Part shown: piece by piece, positions 55,957 to 63,825 of the stretch
Layout: the number at the start of each line of letters is the position of its first letter
How positions within the stretch are numbered: position 1 is the stretch's first letter
Source: Acidimicrobiia bacterium
Lineage (GTDB): Bacteria > Actinomycetota > Acidimicrobiia > IMCC26256 > JADLDD01
Assembly: GCA_020846855.1 (NCBI GenBank)
Contig: JADLDD010000039.1
Location: 1 to 64,000, forward strand
Length of the DNA: 64,000 nucleotides
Direction: 5' to 3'
Made by a program: the position numbers and the translations under genes
The notes under the pieces: model-generated
What the model was told of the DNA's origin: nothing
Databases searched by the model: none
What the model saw: the letters and a program-made list of their open reading frames with translations, nothing else

Positions 55957-57209
55957 TGACCGGTGCCGACGACCGCCTCCGCGCCCGGGCCGCCCTCGTC
56001 GCCGTCCTCACCGCCGCCGTCGGTGTGGTGGCGCACGTCGTCGCGCCCGACACCGAGGCTTTCACCGTCGTGGTGCTCACCGGCGCGGTGGCCTTCGGGG
56101 AGCTCGTGGAGCTGCGCCCGCCGCGCCGCACCGCGATCCCCCTCGCCTTCGCCGTGCTCCTGGTGGTCGCCCGGGCCCTCCCCGTGGGAGAGGGGCTGGC
56201 GGCCTTCGCGGCGGGCGAGGTGATCGCCGCCGGCGTGCGGCTCAGTCCGCAGGGGTTGCGCGCCCGCGCCGGCGTCGCAGCCGCCCGAACGTTGGTGGCG
56301 CTCGTGACGCTGGCCACGTTCCACTACGTGATCGACGGGTGGGGCAACCGGTCGCGATGGGTGGTGCTCGTCGCACTGGCGGCCGGGTCGATCGGCGGCC
56401 TGGCGGTGCACGAGGTGCTCGTCTACCTGGAGACGCGCCGCCGCCCCGCCCCCCTGGTGGAGCGGTCCGCCGAGCTGGCCCTGGTCACGAGCGCCATGCT
56501 GATGGCCATCGGGTACGGCGGCGTGGGGGGCGACGGCGCCATGGGCCTCGGCGGCGCGGCGATGTTCTCGATGCCCCTGCTCGCCGCCTGGTACTCGTTC
56601 ATGCACCTGCACTCGACGCGCCGTACCTACGACCAGACGATCCGCGCCCTCTCCTCCGTACCCGAGCTGGGTGGACTCGTCCGGGAGGGGCACGCGGCCC
56701 GCGTCGCGGAGCTGGCCGTCGCGATGGGGCGGGAGCTGCGCCTCGACCGCGCCGAGGTCGACCACCTGGAGACGGCCGCGTTGCTCCACCACATCGGCCA
56801 CGTCTGCCTCGACGATCCCGAGGTGCTCGGGCGCCCGGTCGAGATGGCGGAGGTCGCGGCGACCGGGGCGGAGATGCTCGCCGGCAGCGACCACCTCCGC
56901 CCGATGAGCGAGATCGTGGCCACGTCGGCATTCGGGCCGGGCACCGCGCCGGGCGACGTGGCGCCGGAGCGGGTTCTCGCCGGCCAGATCCTGCGGGTGG
57001 CCAGCGCCTACGACGAGCTGGCCGGCGGCTCCGTCGACGACGGCATCGCGGCCCGGGAGACGCTGTTCTCGAGCCCGGTGTACTCCTACGACGTACGGGT
57101 GGTGACCGCTCTCGACCGGGTGCTGGCCCGGCGGGAGTCGCCGCGCCGCTCGGACCGGGCCGCCACCGCGGTGGCCGAGCGCGAGCTCGAGGACCGCGAC
57201 GCCCGGTAG
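55956..57209 (+). CDS. Membrane HD-related protein with degenerate catalytic site
   Basis: The 417-residue protein repeats the plan of its neighbour: six to seven membrane helices (1-220) and a cytoplasmic HD-like domain (235-390; REGHAARVAELAVAMGRELRLDRAEVDHLETAALLHHIGHVCLDDPEVLG... QILRVASAYDELAGG). The HD pair reads HH and the following Lys is His, so metal catalysis is unlikely. It starts at ATG 55956, sharing one base with the upstream stop (TGATG). An active plus inactive pair may form a heterodimer. Its last 124 bp overlap the convergent DUF5317 gene. Confidence 0.83.
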   Translation: MTGADDRLRARAALVAVLTAAVGVVAHVVAPDTEAFTVVVLTGAVAFGELVELRPPRRTAIPLAFAVLLVVARALPVGEGLAAFAAGEVIAAGVRLSPQGLRARAGVAAARTLVALVTLATFHYVIDGWGNRSRWVVLVALAAGSIGGLAVHEVLVYLETRRRPAPLVERSAELALVTSAMLMAIGYGGVGGDGAMGLGGAAMFSMPLLAAWYSFMHLHSTRRTYDQTIRALSSVPELGGLVREGHAARVAELAVAMGRELRLDRAEVDHLETAALLHHIGHVCLDDPEVLGRPVEMAEVAATGAEMLAGSDHLRPMSEIVATSAFGPGTAPGDVAPERVLAGQILRVASAYDELAGGSVDDGIAARETLFSSPVYSYDVRVVTALDRVLARRESPRRSDRAATAVAERELEDRDAR

Positions 57210-57691
57210 CACACCGCCACCAACCCGACGGCGAGGACCAGGTCGCCGAAGCTGAGCAGCTGGTTGACCGGCGCGCGGACGAGGATGCGGTCGTCGAGCA
57301 CGGTGAGCAGGTCGCCGGGCCGTTCCGGGCGGTGCTTGACGGTGGTGACCAGCTCGGCACCCGCGGGCGGCCGGTAGGGCATGCCGCCGTTCAGCGCGAT
57401 GACCACGGCGTTCATCGCCACCCCGATCACCACGATCGACATGGCCCGGAGGCGGAGGTTGGCCAAGCCGAACCCGAGGATCAGCACGTAGCTGGCCAGG
57501 AGGATCGCGAAGCCCACGTCGTCGGCGCGGCCGTCGGGCATCGGGGCGGCCACCACCGCGATCTGCAGGCCGAAGCCGGCGAGGAGCAACCACGGGTGCT
57601 CCAGGTGGACGCTCGCGAGGCGGCGGAAGCTCCCGCCCGTCACCAGGACCACGAGCAGGGCGAGCAGCAGGGCCACCGCCATGAAGGGCAC
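57086..57691 (-). CDS. DUF5317-family membrane protein
   Basis: The 201-residue protein has four to five membrane segments (VALLLALLVVLVTGGSF; PWLLLAGFGLQIAVVAAP; DDVGFAILLASYVLILGFGLANL; MSIVVIGVAMNAVVIALNGGMPYRP; QLLSFGDLVLAVGLVAVCY). ALNGGMPYRP and LSFGDLVLAVGL are the conserved parts of this actinobacterial family of unknown role. The last 40 residues are a Ser/Arg-rich tail that lies over the antisense of the HD-related gene, so the real stop could be functionally unimportant. GTG 57691 follows TACCCT at 6 nt. Confidence 0.8.
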   Translation of the reverse strand: MPFMAVALLLALLVVLVTGGSFRRLASVHLEHPWLLLAGFGLQIAVVAAPMPDGRADDVGFAILLASYVLILGFGLANLRLRAMSIVVIGVAMNAVVIALNGGMPYRPPAGAELVTTVKHRPERPGDLLTVLDDRILVRAPVNQLLSFGDLVLAVGLVAVCYRASRSSSSRSATAVAARSERRGDSRRASTRSRAVTTRTS

Positions 57692-57697
57692 GGAGCG

Positions 57698-57711
57698 AGG
57701 GTAGCTACGAT
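57698..57711. promoter_or_regulatory. Back-to-back leaderless -10 boxes
   Basis: TACCCT (minus, 57698-57703; 6 nt from GTG 57691) and TACGAT (plus, 57706-57711; 7 nt from GTG 57719) lie within 14 bp. Two divergent genes thus start only 27 bp apart and their promoters must face each other closely. Confidence 0.5.
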
Positions 57712-57718
57712 GCGCCCC

Positions 57719-58540
57719 GTGGACGGGGAATCGACCGGGGGAGCAGTCCGCCACGGCGACGTCGTCTACGCGGTCGACGGCCCGGTCGCGCGGTTGACCA
57801 TCGACCGGCCCGAACGACGCAACGCCATGTCGTACGGGGTGATGGCCGGCCTGCGCGAGTCGGTGGCGGCCGCCCGCTCCGACGACGCGGTCCGGGTGGT
57901 CGTCCTCACCGGCGCCGGGGACCAGGCGTTCTGCGCCGGGGCCGACCTCTCCTCGATCGGTGACGGGTCGCCCGGTGGAGCGGGAGCGGCGGCCGCACAC
58001 GAGGGTCGGGGCCTGCTGGCGGCGCTGTTCCGCGACCTGTGGTCGCTCGGCAAGCCGACGGTCGCGCGTGTCCGGGGCTACGCGCTGGCCGGGGGGTTCG
58101 GCCTGGCGCTGGCGTGCGACTTCGTGGTCGCCGCCGACGACGCCCGCTTCGGGACCCCCGAGGTGAAGGTGGGCCTGTGGCCGTACATGATCACCGTGCC
58201 GTTGCTCCGCTCGATGCCGCCCAAGAAGGCGCTGGAGCTGATGTCGACGGGCCGGCGGGTCGACGCCGCCGAGGCCGAGCGGATCGGCTTCGTGACCCGG
58301 GTGGTGCCGGCGGGCGAGCTCGACGCCGCCGTCGACGAGCTGGCCGCCACGCTGGCCGCCACGTCGCCGCTCGTGTCGCGCTGGGGACGGCAGTCGTTCT
58401 ACCGGGCCCTGGAGATGCGGGCCGACGAAGCGCTCGACTACCTGCAGGCGATGCTGAGCGTGACCACGCTCTCCGAGGATTCGGCCGAGGGCATCACCGC
58501 GTTCCTGGAGAAGCGCTCCCCCGAGTGGCGGGGGCGCTGA
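57719..58540 (+). CDS. Enoyl-CoA hydratase/isomerase family protein 1
   Basis: The 273-residue crotonase-fold protein has IDRPERRNAMSYGVM, an oxyanion-hole strand TGAGDQAFCAGADLSSIG, and GYALAGGFGLALACDFVVAADDARFGTPEVKVGLWP. The Glu of GTPEVKVGL matches a catalytic Glu position, so hydratase or isomerase activity is plausible. It opens a unit with acyl-CoA carboxylase beta (46 bp downstream). GTG 57719 fits a leaderless start; ATG 57710 in the same frame is an alternative. Confidence 0.9.
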   Translation: MDGESTGGAVRHGDVVYAVDGPVARLTIDRPERRNAMSYGVMAGLRESVAAARSDDAVRVVVLTGAGDQAFCAGADLSSIGDGSPGGAGAAAAHEGRGLLAALFRDLWSLGKPTVARVRGYALAGGFGLALACDFVVAADDARFGTPEVKVGLWPYMITVPLLRSMPPKKALELMSTGRRVDAAEAERIGFVTRVVPAGELDAAVDELAATLAATSPLVSRWGRQSFYRALEMRADEALDYLQAMLSVTTLSEDSAEGITAFLEKRSPEWRGR

Positions 58541-58585
58541 CGTGCGCCCGCGCGTGGGTGGTCGCGCACGGTCGGGGGTGTTGAC

Positions 58586-60184
58586 GTGACCTCCACCGGG
58601 GGCGGCGACGTCCACGACTGGGGCCCGCTCGTGGGCGACCTCGCCGAGCGGCGTGAGCGCGCGCTCGCCATGGGCGGTCCCGACCGGGTGGAGCGCCAGC
58701 GGTCCCTCGGCAAGCTCACGGTGCGCGAGCGTCTCGACCTGCTGCTCGACCCCGGCACGTGGGTCGAGTACGGGCTCCTCGCCGACCACATGGATCCCGG
58801 CCTGGGCGACCGCTACCTGGCCGCCGACGGTGCGATAACCGGTATCGGGGCGATCGACGGGCGCCCGGTGGCGGTGGCGGCCTACGACTTCACCGTCATG
58901 GCCGGGTCGATGGGTCGGGTCGGCGAGGACAAGATCGCCCGCCTGCGCGCCCACGCGTTGTCCCAGCGCATCCCCATGGTGTGGCTGCTCGACTCGGCCG
59001 GGGCGCGCATCCAGGCCACGAGCGGCTCGGGGTTCGCCGGCGCCGGGGCGCTCTTCCGGGAGCAGGTGGCGATGAGCGGCGTCGTCCCGATGGTCGCCGC
59101 CATGCTCGGTCACTGCGCGGCCGGAACGGCCTACATCCCGGCTCTGGCCGACTTCGTCCCCATGGTCAAGGGCACCTCGTCGATGGCTCTGGGCGGCCGC
59201 CACCTCGTGAAGGCGGCGGTGGGAGAGGACGTCACCGAGGAGGAGATGGGCGGCTCCGCGGTGCACACCACGATCTCCGGGGTCGCCGACCTCGAGGTGG
59301 CCGACGACCGCGAGTGCCTGGCGACGGTGCGGCGCTACCTGTCGTTCTTCCCCGCCCACAACCGGGAACGCCCGCCGGTGCGTGAGGCGGGCGCCGCCGG
59401 TGCTCCGGCCGACCCGGTCGACCGGCGCTGCGAGGAGCTCTACGGGATCGTGCCCACCGCGCCGCGGCGGGCCTACGACATGCGCAAGGTCGTGACCGCC
59501 GTCGTCGACGGCGGCGACGTCCTGTGGATCAAGCCCGGCTGGGCGAAGAACATCCTGACGGGTCTGGCCCGGGTCGGCGGCGAACCGGTGGGGGTCGTCG
59601 CCAACCAGCCCATGGTCCTGGGCGGCGCGCTCGACGTGAACGCCGCCGACAAGGCCGCCCGCTTCGTGTGGCTCTGCGATGCGTTCAACATCCCGCTGGT
59701 CTTCCTGCACGACGTTCCCGGCTTCATCGTCGGGTCGGCCGTGGAGAAGCAGGGGATCATCCGCCACGGAGCCAAGATGCTCTTCGCGGTCAGCGAGGCG
59801 ACGGTGCCGAAGGTCTCGGTGGTGCTGCGCAAGAGCTACGGCGCCGGGTACTTCGTGATGAACGGCATGGCCTACGAGGCCGACTACATCGTCGGGTGGC
59901 CCACGGCCGAGATCGCGGTCATGGGGCCCGACGGCGCGGTGAACATCATCCACCGCAAGACCCTCGAGGCGATCCCCGACGAGGCCGAGAGGGCCCAGCG
60001 GCGCCTCGAGCTCGCCGAGGAGATCCGCGCCCACATCGATCCGTACGTCGCGGCCGGCCACGCCCAGCTCGACGCCGTCATCGACCCCGCCGACACCCGC
60101 CGGGCCATCGCCGAGGGTCTCCGGGTCGCCCGCGACAAGCGCGTCGAGCGCCCCTGGCGCAAGCACGGCGTGCTCCCGGTCTGA
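58586..60184 (+). CDS. Acyl-CoA carboxylase beta subunit (carboxyltransferase)
   Basis: The 532-residue protein has both crotonase-like halves: N-terminal GKLTVRERLDLLLDPGTWVEYG, DSAGARIQATSG, FAGAGALFREQ, GHCAAGTAYIPALADFVPMVKGTSSMALGG; C-terminal YDMRKVVTAVVDGGDVLWIKPGWAKNILTGLARVGGEPVGVVANQP, VFLHDVPGFIVGSAVEKQGIIRHGAKML and KSYGAGYFVMNGMAYEADYIVGWPTAEIAVMGPDGAV. It transfers CO2 from biotin to an acyl-CoA (propionyl-, acetyl- or longer). A biotin carboxylase alpha subunit is not in the window; the small carrier at 60312 could supply biotin. It starts at GTG 58586. Confidence 0.94.
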   Translation: MTSTGGGDVHDWGPLVGDLAERRERALAMGGPDRVERQRSLGKLTVRERLDLLLDPGTWVEYGLLADHMDPGLGDRYLAADGAITGIGAIDGRPVAVAAYDFTVMAGSMGRVGEDKIARLRAHALSQRIPMVWLLDSAGARIQATSGSGFAGAGALFREQVAMSGVVPMVAAMLGHCAAGTAYIPALADFVPMVKGTSSMALGGRHLVKAAVGEDVTEEEMGGSAVHTTISGVADLEVADDRECLATVRRYLSFFPAHNRERPPVREAGAAGAPADPVDRRCEELYGIVPTAPRRAYDMRKVVTAVVDGGDVLWIKPGWAKNILTGLARVGGEPVGVVANQPMVLGGALDVNAADKAARFVWLCDAFNIPLVFLHDVPGFIVGSAVEKQGIIRHGAKMLFAVSEATVPKVSVVLRKSYGAGYFVMNGMAYEADYIVGWPTAEIAVMGPDGAVNIIHRKTLEAIPDEAERAQRRLELAEEIRAHIDPYVAAGHAQLDAVIDPADTRRAIAEGLRVARDKRVERPWRKHGVLPV

Positions 60185-60297
60185 CGAGTCGCTCGACGGA
60201 TCGGGTGCTCCACCGCGCCGACCCGGGCCCACCGCCCGGCGGAGCGGGCGCCGGTCCGGCGTCGCCCGAGGGGCGCGGCGATCGCCCGGCCGGCGGG

Positions 60298-60303
60298 TAG
60301 GGT
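60298..60303 (+). promoter_or_regulatory. Putative leaderless -10 box (TAGGGT)
   Basis: TAGGGT is 8 nt before ATG 60312 of the biotin carrier gene, without Shine-Dalgarno. Confidence 0.5.
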
Positions 60304-60311
60304 GCCGGCCC

Positions 60312-60530
60312 ATGGCTGAGGTCCGAGCGGAGATCACCGCGAACGTGTGGCAGGTGACGGCCGAGCTGGGGCAGCTCGTGGGCGAGGGCGACGAGATCTG
60401 CATCCTCGAGTCGATGAAGATGGAGATCCCCGTGGTCACCGAGACGCCCGGCGTGCTGGCCGAGCTCCACGTGGCGCCCGGCGACGTCGTCCAGGAAGGC
60501 GACCTGATCGCGGTCATCGACGAGTCGTGA
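60312..60530 (+). CDS. Stand-alone biotin carrier protein (TB7.3-like)
   Basis: The 72-residue protein is a single biotinyl domain with ILESMKMEIPV; Lys36 is the expected biotin site. Mycobacterial TB7.3 (Rv3221c) is nearly the same length with the same start (MAE-VRAEI) and motif. It could serve the carboxyltransferase encoded 127 bp upstream. Its stop overlaps the GTG of the next gene by 4 nt. Confidence 0.93.
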   Translation: MAEVRAEITANVWQVTAELGQLVGEGDEICILESMKMEIPVVTETPGVLAELHVAPGDVVQEGDLIAVIDES

Positions 60531-61351
60531 TCCGCTGGGAGGAGCCGGCGCCGGAGGTTGCGCTGGCCGTCATCGATCGCCCGGAACGCCGCAACGCCCT
60601 CGACGCCGAGCACTGCCTCGACCTCCTCGGGCGCGTCCAGGCCGCGTCGGGCATCCGGGCGCTGGTGCTGACGGGGGAGGGCTCGGCGTTCTGCTCGGGA
60701 GCCGACCTCGGCCGCCGGGCCGCCGACGTGGGGTCCGGCGCGGGGTCCGCCGCCGGATCGGGGGCGCCTTCCGGAGCTCTCGAGGAGGGAGGTGGCGACT
60801 CCCTGCGCCCGGCGTTCGAGCGTCTGCTGTCGGCCGTCGTCGACCTGCCGGTACCGGTGATCGCGGCGGTCAACGGGCCGGCCCTCGGCGCCGGCCTCCA
60901 GCTGGCGGTGGCCTGCGACCTGCGGGTCGTGTCGGCGCAGGCCCGGCTCGGGATCCCGGCCTCGAAGCTGGGCGTCGTGCTGGGCGCGCCCAACGTCGCC
61001 CGCCTGGCCGGAGTGGTCGGCACCGCGTGGGCGCGCGACCTCCTCATCACCGGCCGCACCGTCGACGCCGCCGAGGCCGATCGCATGGGCCTCGTACACC
61101 GGACCGCCCCCGACGCCGCCTCCACCGTGGATGTCGCGATCGAGTGGGCGACCGAGATCTCGGGGCTCGCGCCGTTGACCGTCGCAGGGCACAAGCGGGC
61201 CCTCAACCTGGTCGCCGAGGCCGCGGCGCTCGGCCCCGACGCCCGGGCGGAGATCGAACGGCTCGAGGCCGAGGCGTTCGCCAGCCGCGACCTCTCCGAG
61301 GGCCTGGCCGCGTTCGCCGAGAAGCGCACGCCGCGGTTCGAGGGGCGCTGA
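60527..61351 (+). CDS. Enoyl-CoA hydratase/isomerase family protein 2
   Basis: The 274-residue crotonase-fold protein has VIDRPERRNALDAEH, GEGSAFCSGADLGRR, a Gly/Ser-rich insert (GSGAGSAAGSGAPSG) and NGPALGAGLQLAVACDLRVVSAQARLGIPASKLGVV. The usual second catalytic Glu is Ser/Lys in IPASKLG, so it may be an isomerase, thioesterase or hydrolase-like member. GTG 60527 overlaps the carrier stop (GTGA). With the first crotonase, the carboxylase and the carrier it suggests an acyl-CoA carboxylation or catabolic module, possibly for branched chains. Confidence 0.9.
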   Translation: MIRWEEPAPEVALAVIDRPERRNALDAEHCLDLLGRVQAASGIRALVLTGEGSAFCSGADLGRRAADVGSGAGSAAGSGAPSGALEEGGGDSLRPAFERLLSAVVDLPVPVIAAVNGPALGAGLQLAVACDLRVVSAQARLGIPASKLGVVLGAPNVARLAGVVGTAWARDLLITGRTVDAAEADRMGLVHRTAPDAASTVDVAIEWATEISGLAPLTVAGHKRALNLVAEAAALGPDARAEIERLEAEAFASRDLSEGLAAFAEKRTPRFEGR

Positions 61352-61400
61352 CCGGCGCGAACCCGCGTTCGCGCACCGGGGGTTAAGCGCGACCGGAGCC

Positions 61401-62339
61401 TCAGAAGTTGCCGGGCAGCATCCGCTCCAGGTGGCTGTCGAAGACGAACAGCACGGCCGCGAACGGGATCAGGCCCGCCACCCACGTACGCCAGCTCTTG
61501 TGGCGGTGGAACAGCCACCACCACCCGAACCCGACGACGGCCAGCACCGCGCCCCACCCGGCCAGCACCAACCGGTCGTGCCCCGTGCCCCACGACGCGC
61601 CGGGGGCGTCGAGGTGCACCACGGGCTTCGTCGCGATGTGGACGGGGGCCGGAGCCGGCGGCGGGCTCTTCGGCGCGTCGAGCACCGCGGTGGCGACCAG
61701 GCGTTGGGCGGCGGAGTACTTGGGGTTGCAGGTGGTGAGCGTTAGCGTGGCCAGCGGTTGGCCGGGCTTCGTGGGGTCGGGGTGCGGGTCGAGGACGGCG
61801 ACGTCGCTCGGCCGGACCACCTGGAGACCCTGGACCCGGTACTTGAACGTCCCCGTGAGCGTCGTGACGCTGATCGCGTCACCCGGCCGGAGCTCGTCGA
61901 GGCGGTTGAACGGTGCCCCGTAGGTGGTTCGGTGCCCGGCGATGGCGGCGTTGCCGAGCTGGCCGGGGAGCGGGGTGCCGGGGTAGTGCCCCGGGCCGCG
62001 CCGCAGGTCCGGCCGCCCGACCCCCTCCACCACCGCGTGGTCGACCCCGATCTCGGGGATCCGGATGATCGCGACGGCGTCGCCCGGCGGCGGTGGACCG
62101 GGAGCGGTGGCGGGCGGGGTGGTCGTCGGCATGGTCGGCGTCGTGGTCGGCGTCGACGACGGCGGGGTGGACGCAGGTCGCGCCGAGGCGGCGAGCTCCT
62201 TGCGGAAGTCGGCCTTGAGGTCGGACTGCTGGCGAGCCTCGTAGAAGCCGGTGCCCCAGAGCTGGTAGGCGACGAACGCGAGGATCAGCACCCCACTGGT
62301 GAACAGGACGCGGCCCACCGCGCTCACGAAGCGTCGCAC
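61401..62339 (-). CDS. srtE: Class E sortase
   Basis: The 312-residue protein has an N-terminal membrane helix (FTSGVLILAFVAYQLWG), a Pro/Thr-rich linker, the sortase barrel with catalytic His in AIAGHRTTYG, Cys204 in TLTLTTCNPKYS and Arg in AAQRLV, then two C-terminal membrane helices (LVLAGWGAVLAVVGFGWWWLF; WVAGLIPFAAVLFVF). Class E enzymes attach LAxTG proteins to the wall. No sortase substrate is adjacent. GTG 62339 was chosen over 62360 because TACTGT lies 7 nt upstream and removes a non-conserved extension. Confidence 0.93.
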   Translation of the reverse strand: MRRFVSAVGRVLFTSGVLILAFVAYQLWGTGFYEARQQSDLKADFRKELAASARPASTPPSSTPTTTPTMPTTTPPATAPGPPPPGDAVAIIRIPEIGVDHAVVEGVGRPDLRRGPGHYPGTPLPGQLGNAAIAGHRTTYGAPFNRLDELRPGDAISVTTLTGTFKYRVQGLQVVRPSDVAVLDPHPDPTKPGQPLATLTLTTCNPKYSAAQRLVATAVLDAPKSPPPAPAPVHIATKPVVHLDAPGASWGTGHDRLVLAGWGAVLAVVGFGWWWLFHRHKSWRTWVAGLIPFAAVLFVFDSHLERMLPGNF

Positions 62340-62346
62340 CCGCTCG

Positions 62347-62352
62347 ACAGTA
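62347..62352 (-). promoter_or_regulatory. Putative leaderless -10 box (TACTGT)
   Basis: TACTGT is exactly 7 nt before GTG 62339 of the sortase gene, with no Shine-Dalgarno. Confidence 0.5.
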
Positions 62353-62456
62353 CCGCCCACCGGTCGCGGATCGGCGTCACCCCGCCGGCCGGCGCTCCTA
62401 CGACCGGGCGACCGGTTCGTGGCCCCTACCAGGACCTTCGTACACTGTCACGACCT

Positions 62457-63119
62457 GTGGAGGCCGTCAGTAACGCCGTGAGTCTCCGTTCCGTAGTGTG
62501 CCTGCTCGGCCGGTTCCCGGCCCTGGCCGGCGTCGACCTCCGGGTCCGCCGCCGGGAGGTCGTCCTGCTGTCCGGCCCCAACGGCGCCGGGAAGAGCACG
62601 CTACTCCGGGTCCTGGCCGGACTCCTTCCCGTCCACCGGGGAGAGGTCGAGGTCCTCGGAGCCGATCTGCGGTCCGATCGGAGGGCGGTGCGGCGCCGGC
62701 TGGCGCTCGTCGGCCACGACACCTTCTGCTACGACGACCTGACCGTCGCCGAGAACCTGCGCTTCGCGGCCCGCGCCGCGGGTCGCCCCGCCCGTCCGGC
62801 CCCCGAGGTGCTGGCCCGGTTCGGCCTCTCCGGCCTCGCCGACGTGCGGCACGGTCGCCTGTCGGCCGGTCAGCGCCGGCGCCTGTCGCTCGCGGTCGCG
62901 TTCGACCGCGACGCCGAGCTGCTGCTCCTCGACGAGCCGCACGCCGGCCTCGACGACGCCCACCGGGCCGAGCTCGACCTGCTCATCGCGGCGGCGCCCG
63001 GCGAGGGGCGGACGGTCGTCCTCGCGTCGCACGAGCTCGAACGGGCCCGGGCCCTCGCCGACCGCGAGGTCCGGCTGGAGGCCGGGGTGGTCCGAGAGCC
63101 GGCCGGAGCCCCGGCGTGA
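62457..63119 (+). CDS. ccmA: Heme exporter ATP-binding protein CcmA
   Basis: The 220-residue ATPase has Walker A GPNGAGKST, signature LSAGQRRRLSLAVAF, Walker B LLLLDEPHAGLD and switch His in LASHE. LLGRFPALAGVDL at the start and the operon order with ccmB and ccmC identify it as the ATPase of the CcmAB(CD) complex that releases holo-CcmE in cytochrome c maturation. GTG 62457 is 10 nt after TACACT; GTG 62478 is the alternative and matches the shorter homologues. Confidence 0.85.
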   Translation: MEAVSNAVSLRSVVCLLGRFPALAGVDLRVRRREVVLLSGPNGAGKSTLLRVLAGLLPVHRGEVEVLGADLRSDRRAVRRRLALVGHDTFCYDDLTVAENLRFAARAAGRPARPAPEVLARFGLSGLADVRHGRLSAGQRRRLSLAVAFDRDAELLLLDEPHAGLDDAHRAELDLLIAAAPGEGRTVVLASHELERARALADREVRLEAGVVREPAGAPA

Positions 63120-63793
63120 GCCTGGTCCGCGAAGCCCTCCTCGTGGCCGGGAAGGACCTCAGGATCGAGGCCCGCTCCCGGGTGACGCTGGCGCAGATCG
63201 TGCCCTTCGGGGGGATCGTCGTCCTGCTGTTCGCGTTCGCCCTCGACCCGGCGCGCGGGAACCTGCCCCGCGTCGCGCCGGGCCTGTTCTGGGTGGCCGT
63301 GCTCCTGGCCGCGCTCATGGCCCTCTCCCGGAGCTTCGCGGTGGAGGCCCGGAACTCGGCCCGCGACGGCCTACGGCTCTCGGGTCTCGACGGTTCCGCG
63401 GTCTTCCTCGGCAAGGCGATGGCGGTCGCGGCCCAGCTCGTGGCCCTGGAGACGGTTCTCGGGACGCTGGTCGTGCTCCTCTACGACGTCCATGTGTCGG
63501 CGTGGTCGGTGGTGCTCCTGTCCGCGGTGGCCGCGACCGCGGGCCTGGCGGCCACCGGTACCCTGTTCGGCGTCCTCGCCGCCGGTTCGCGCCGGCGCGA
63601 GACGCTCCTGCCGTTACTCCTCCTCCCCGTCGTCACACCGGTGATGCTGGGCGCGACCCGCGCCTTCGAGGCCGGACTCGAAGGCGCACCGTCGGAGGCG
63701 TGGCGCTGGATCGGTCTGCTGGTGCTGTTCGCGGTGCTCTACCTGTCGGCCGGCGTGCTGGCCTTCGACGCCCTCTGGGAGGAGGCGGAATGA
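63116..63793 (+). CDS. ccmB: Heme exporter membrane protein CcmB
   Basis: The 225-residue protein has six membrane helices and the CcmB pattern: REALLVAGKDLRIEARSR at the start, a helix with QIVPFGGIVVLLFAFAL, LSRSFAVEARNSARDGLRLSGLDGSAVFLGKAM and SRRRETLLPLLLLPVVTPVMLGATRA. It partners CcmA. GTG 63116 overlaps the ccmA stop (GTGA). Confidence 0.92.
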   Translation: MSLVREALLVAGKDLRIEARSRVTLAQIVPFGGIVVLLFAFALDPARGNLPRVAPGLFWVAVLLAALMALSRSFAVEARNSARDGLRLSGLDGSAVFLGKAMAVAAQLVALETVLGTLVVLLYDVHVSAWSVVLLSAVAATAGLAATGTLFGVLAAGSRRRETLLPLLLLPVVTPVMLGATRAFEAGLEGAPSEAWRWIGLLVLFAVLYLSAGVLAFDALWEEAE

Positions 63794-63825
63794 CGAACCC
63801 GGGCGGAGTGGGGGGGCGGCCGTGA
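63790..63825 (+). CDS. 11-codon mini-ORF linking ccmB and ccmC
   Basis: ATG 63790 overlaps the ccmB stop (ATGA) and its own stop overlaps the ccmC GTG (GTGA). It encodes MTNPGGVGGRP. It may only relay ribosomes from ccmB to ccmC, as the peptide has no recognisable function. Confidence 0.35.
   Translation: MTNPGGVGGRP

Noticed and set aside
57086-61192. The 1368-residue minus-strand ORF as a giant gene
   Set aside because: Over most of its length it is antisense to the carboxyltransferase, crotonase and carrier genes and its sequence is low-complexity Arg/Gly/Asp. Only the last part, DUF5317, looks like a real protein.
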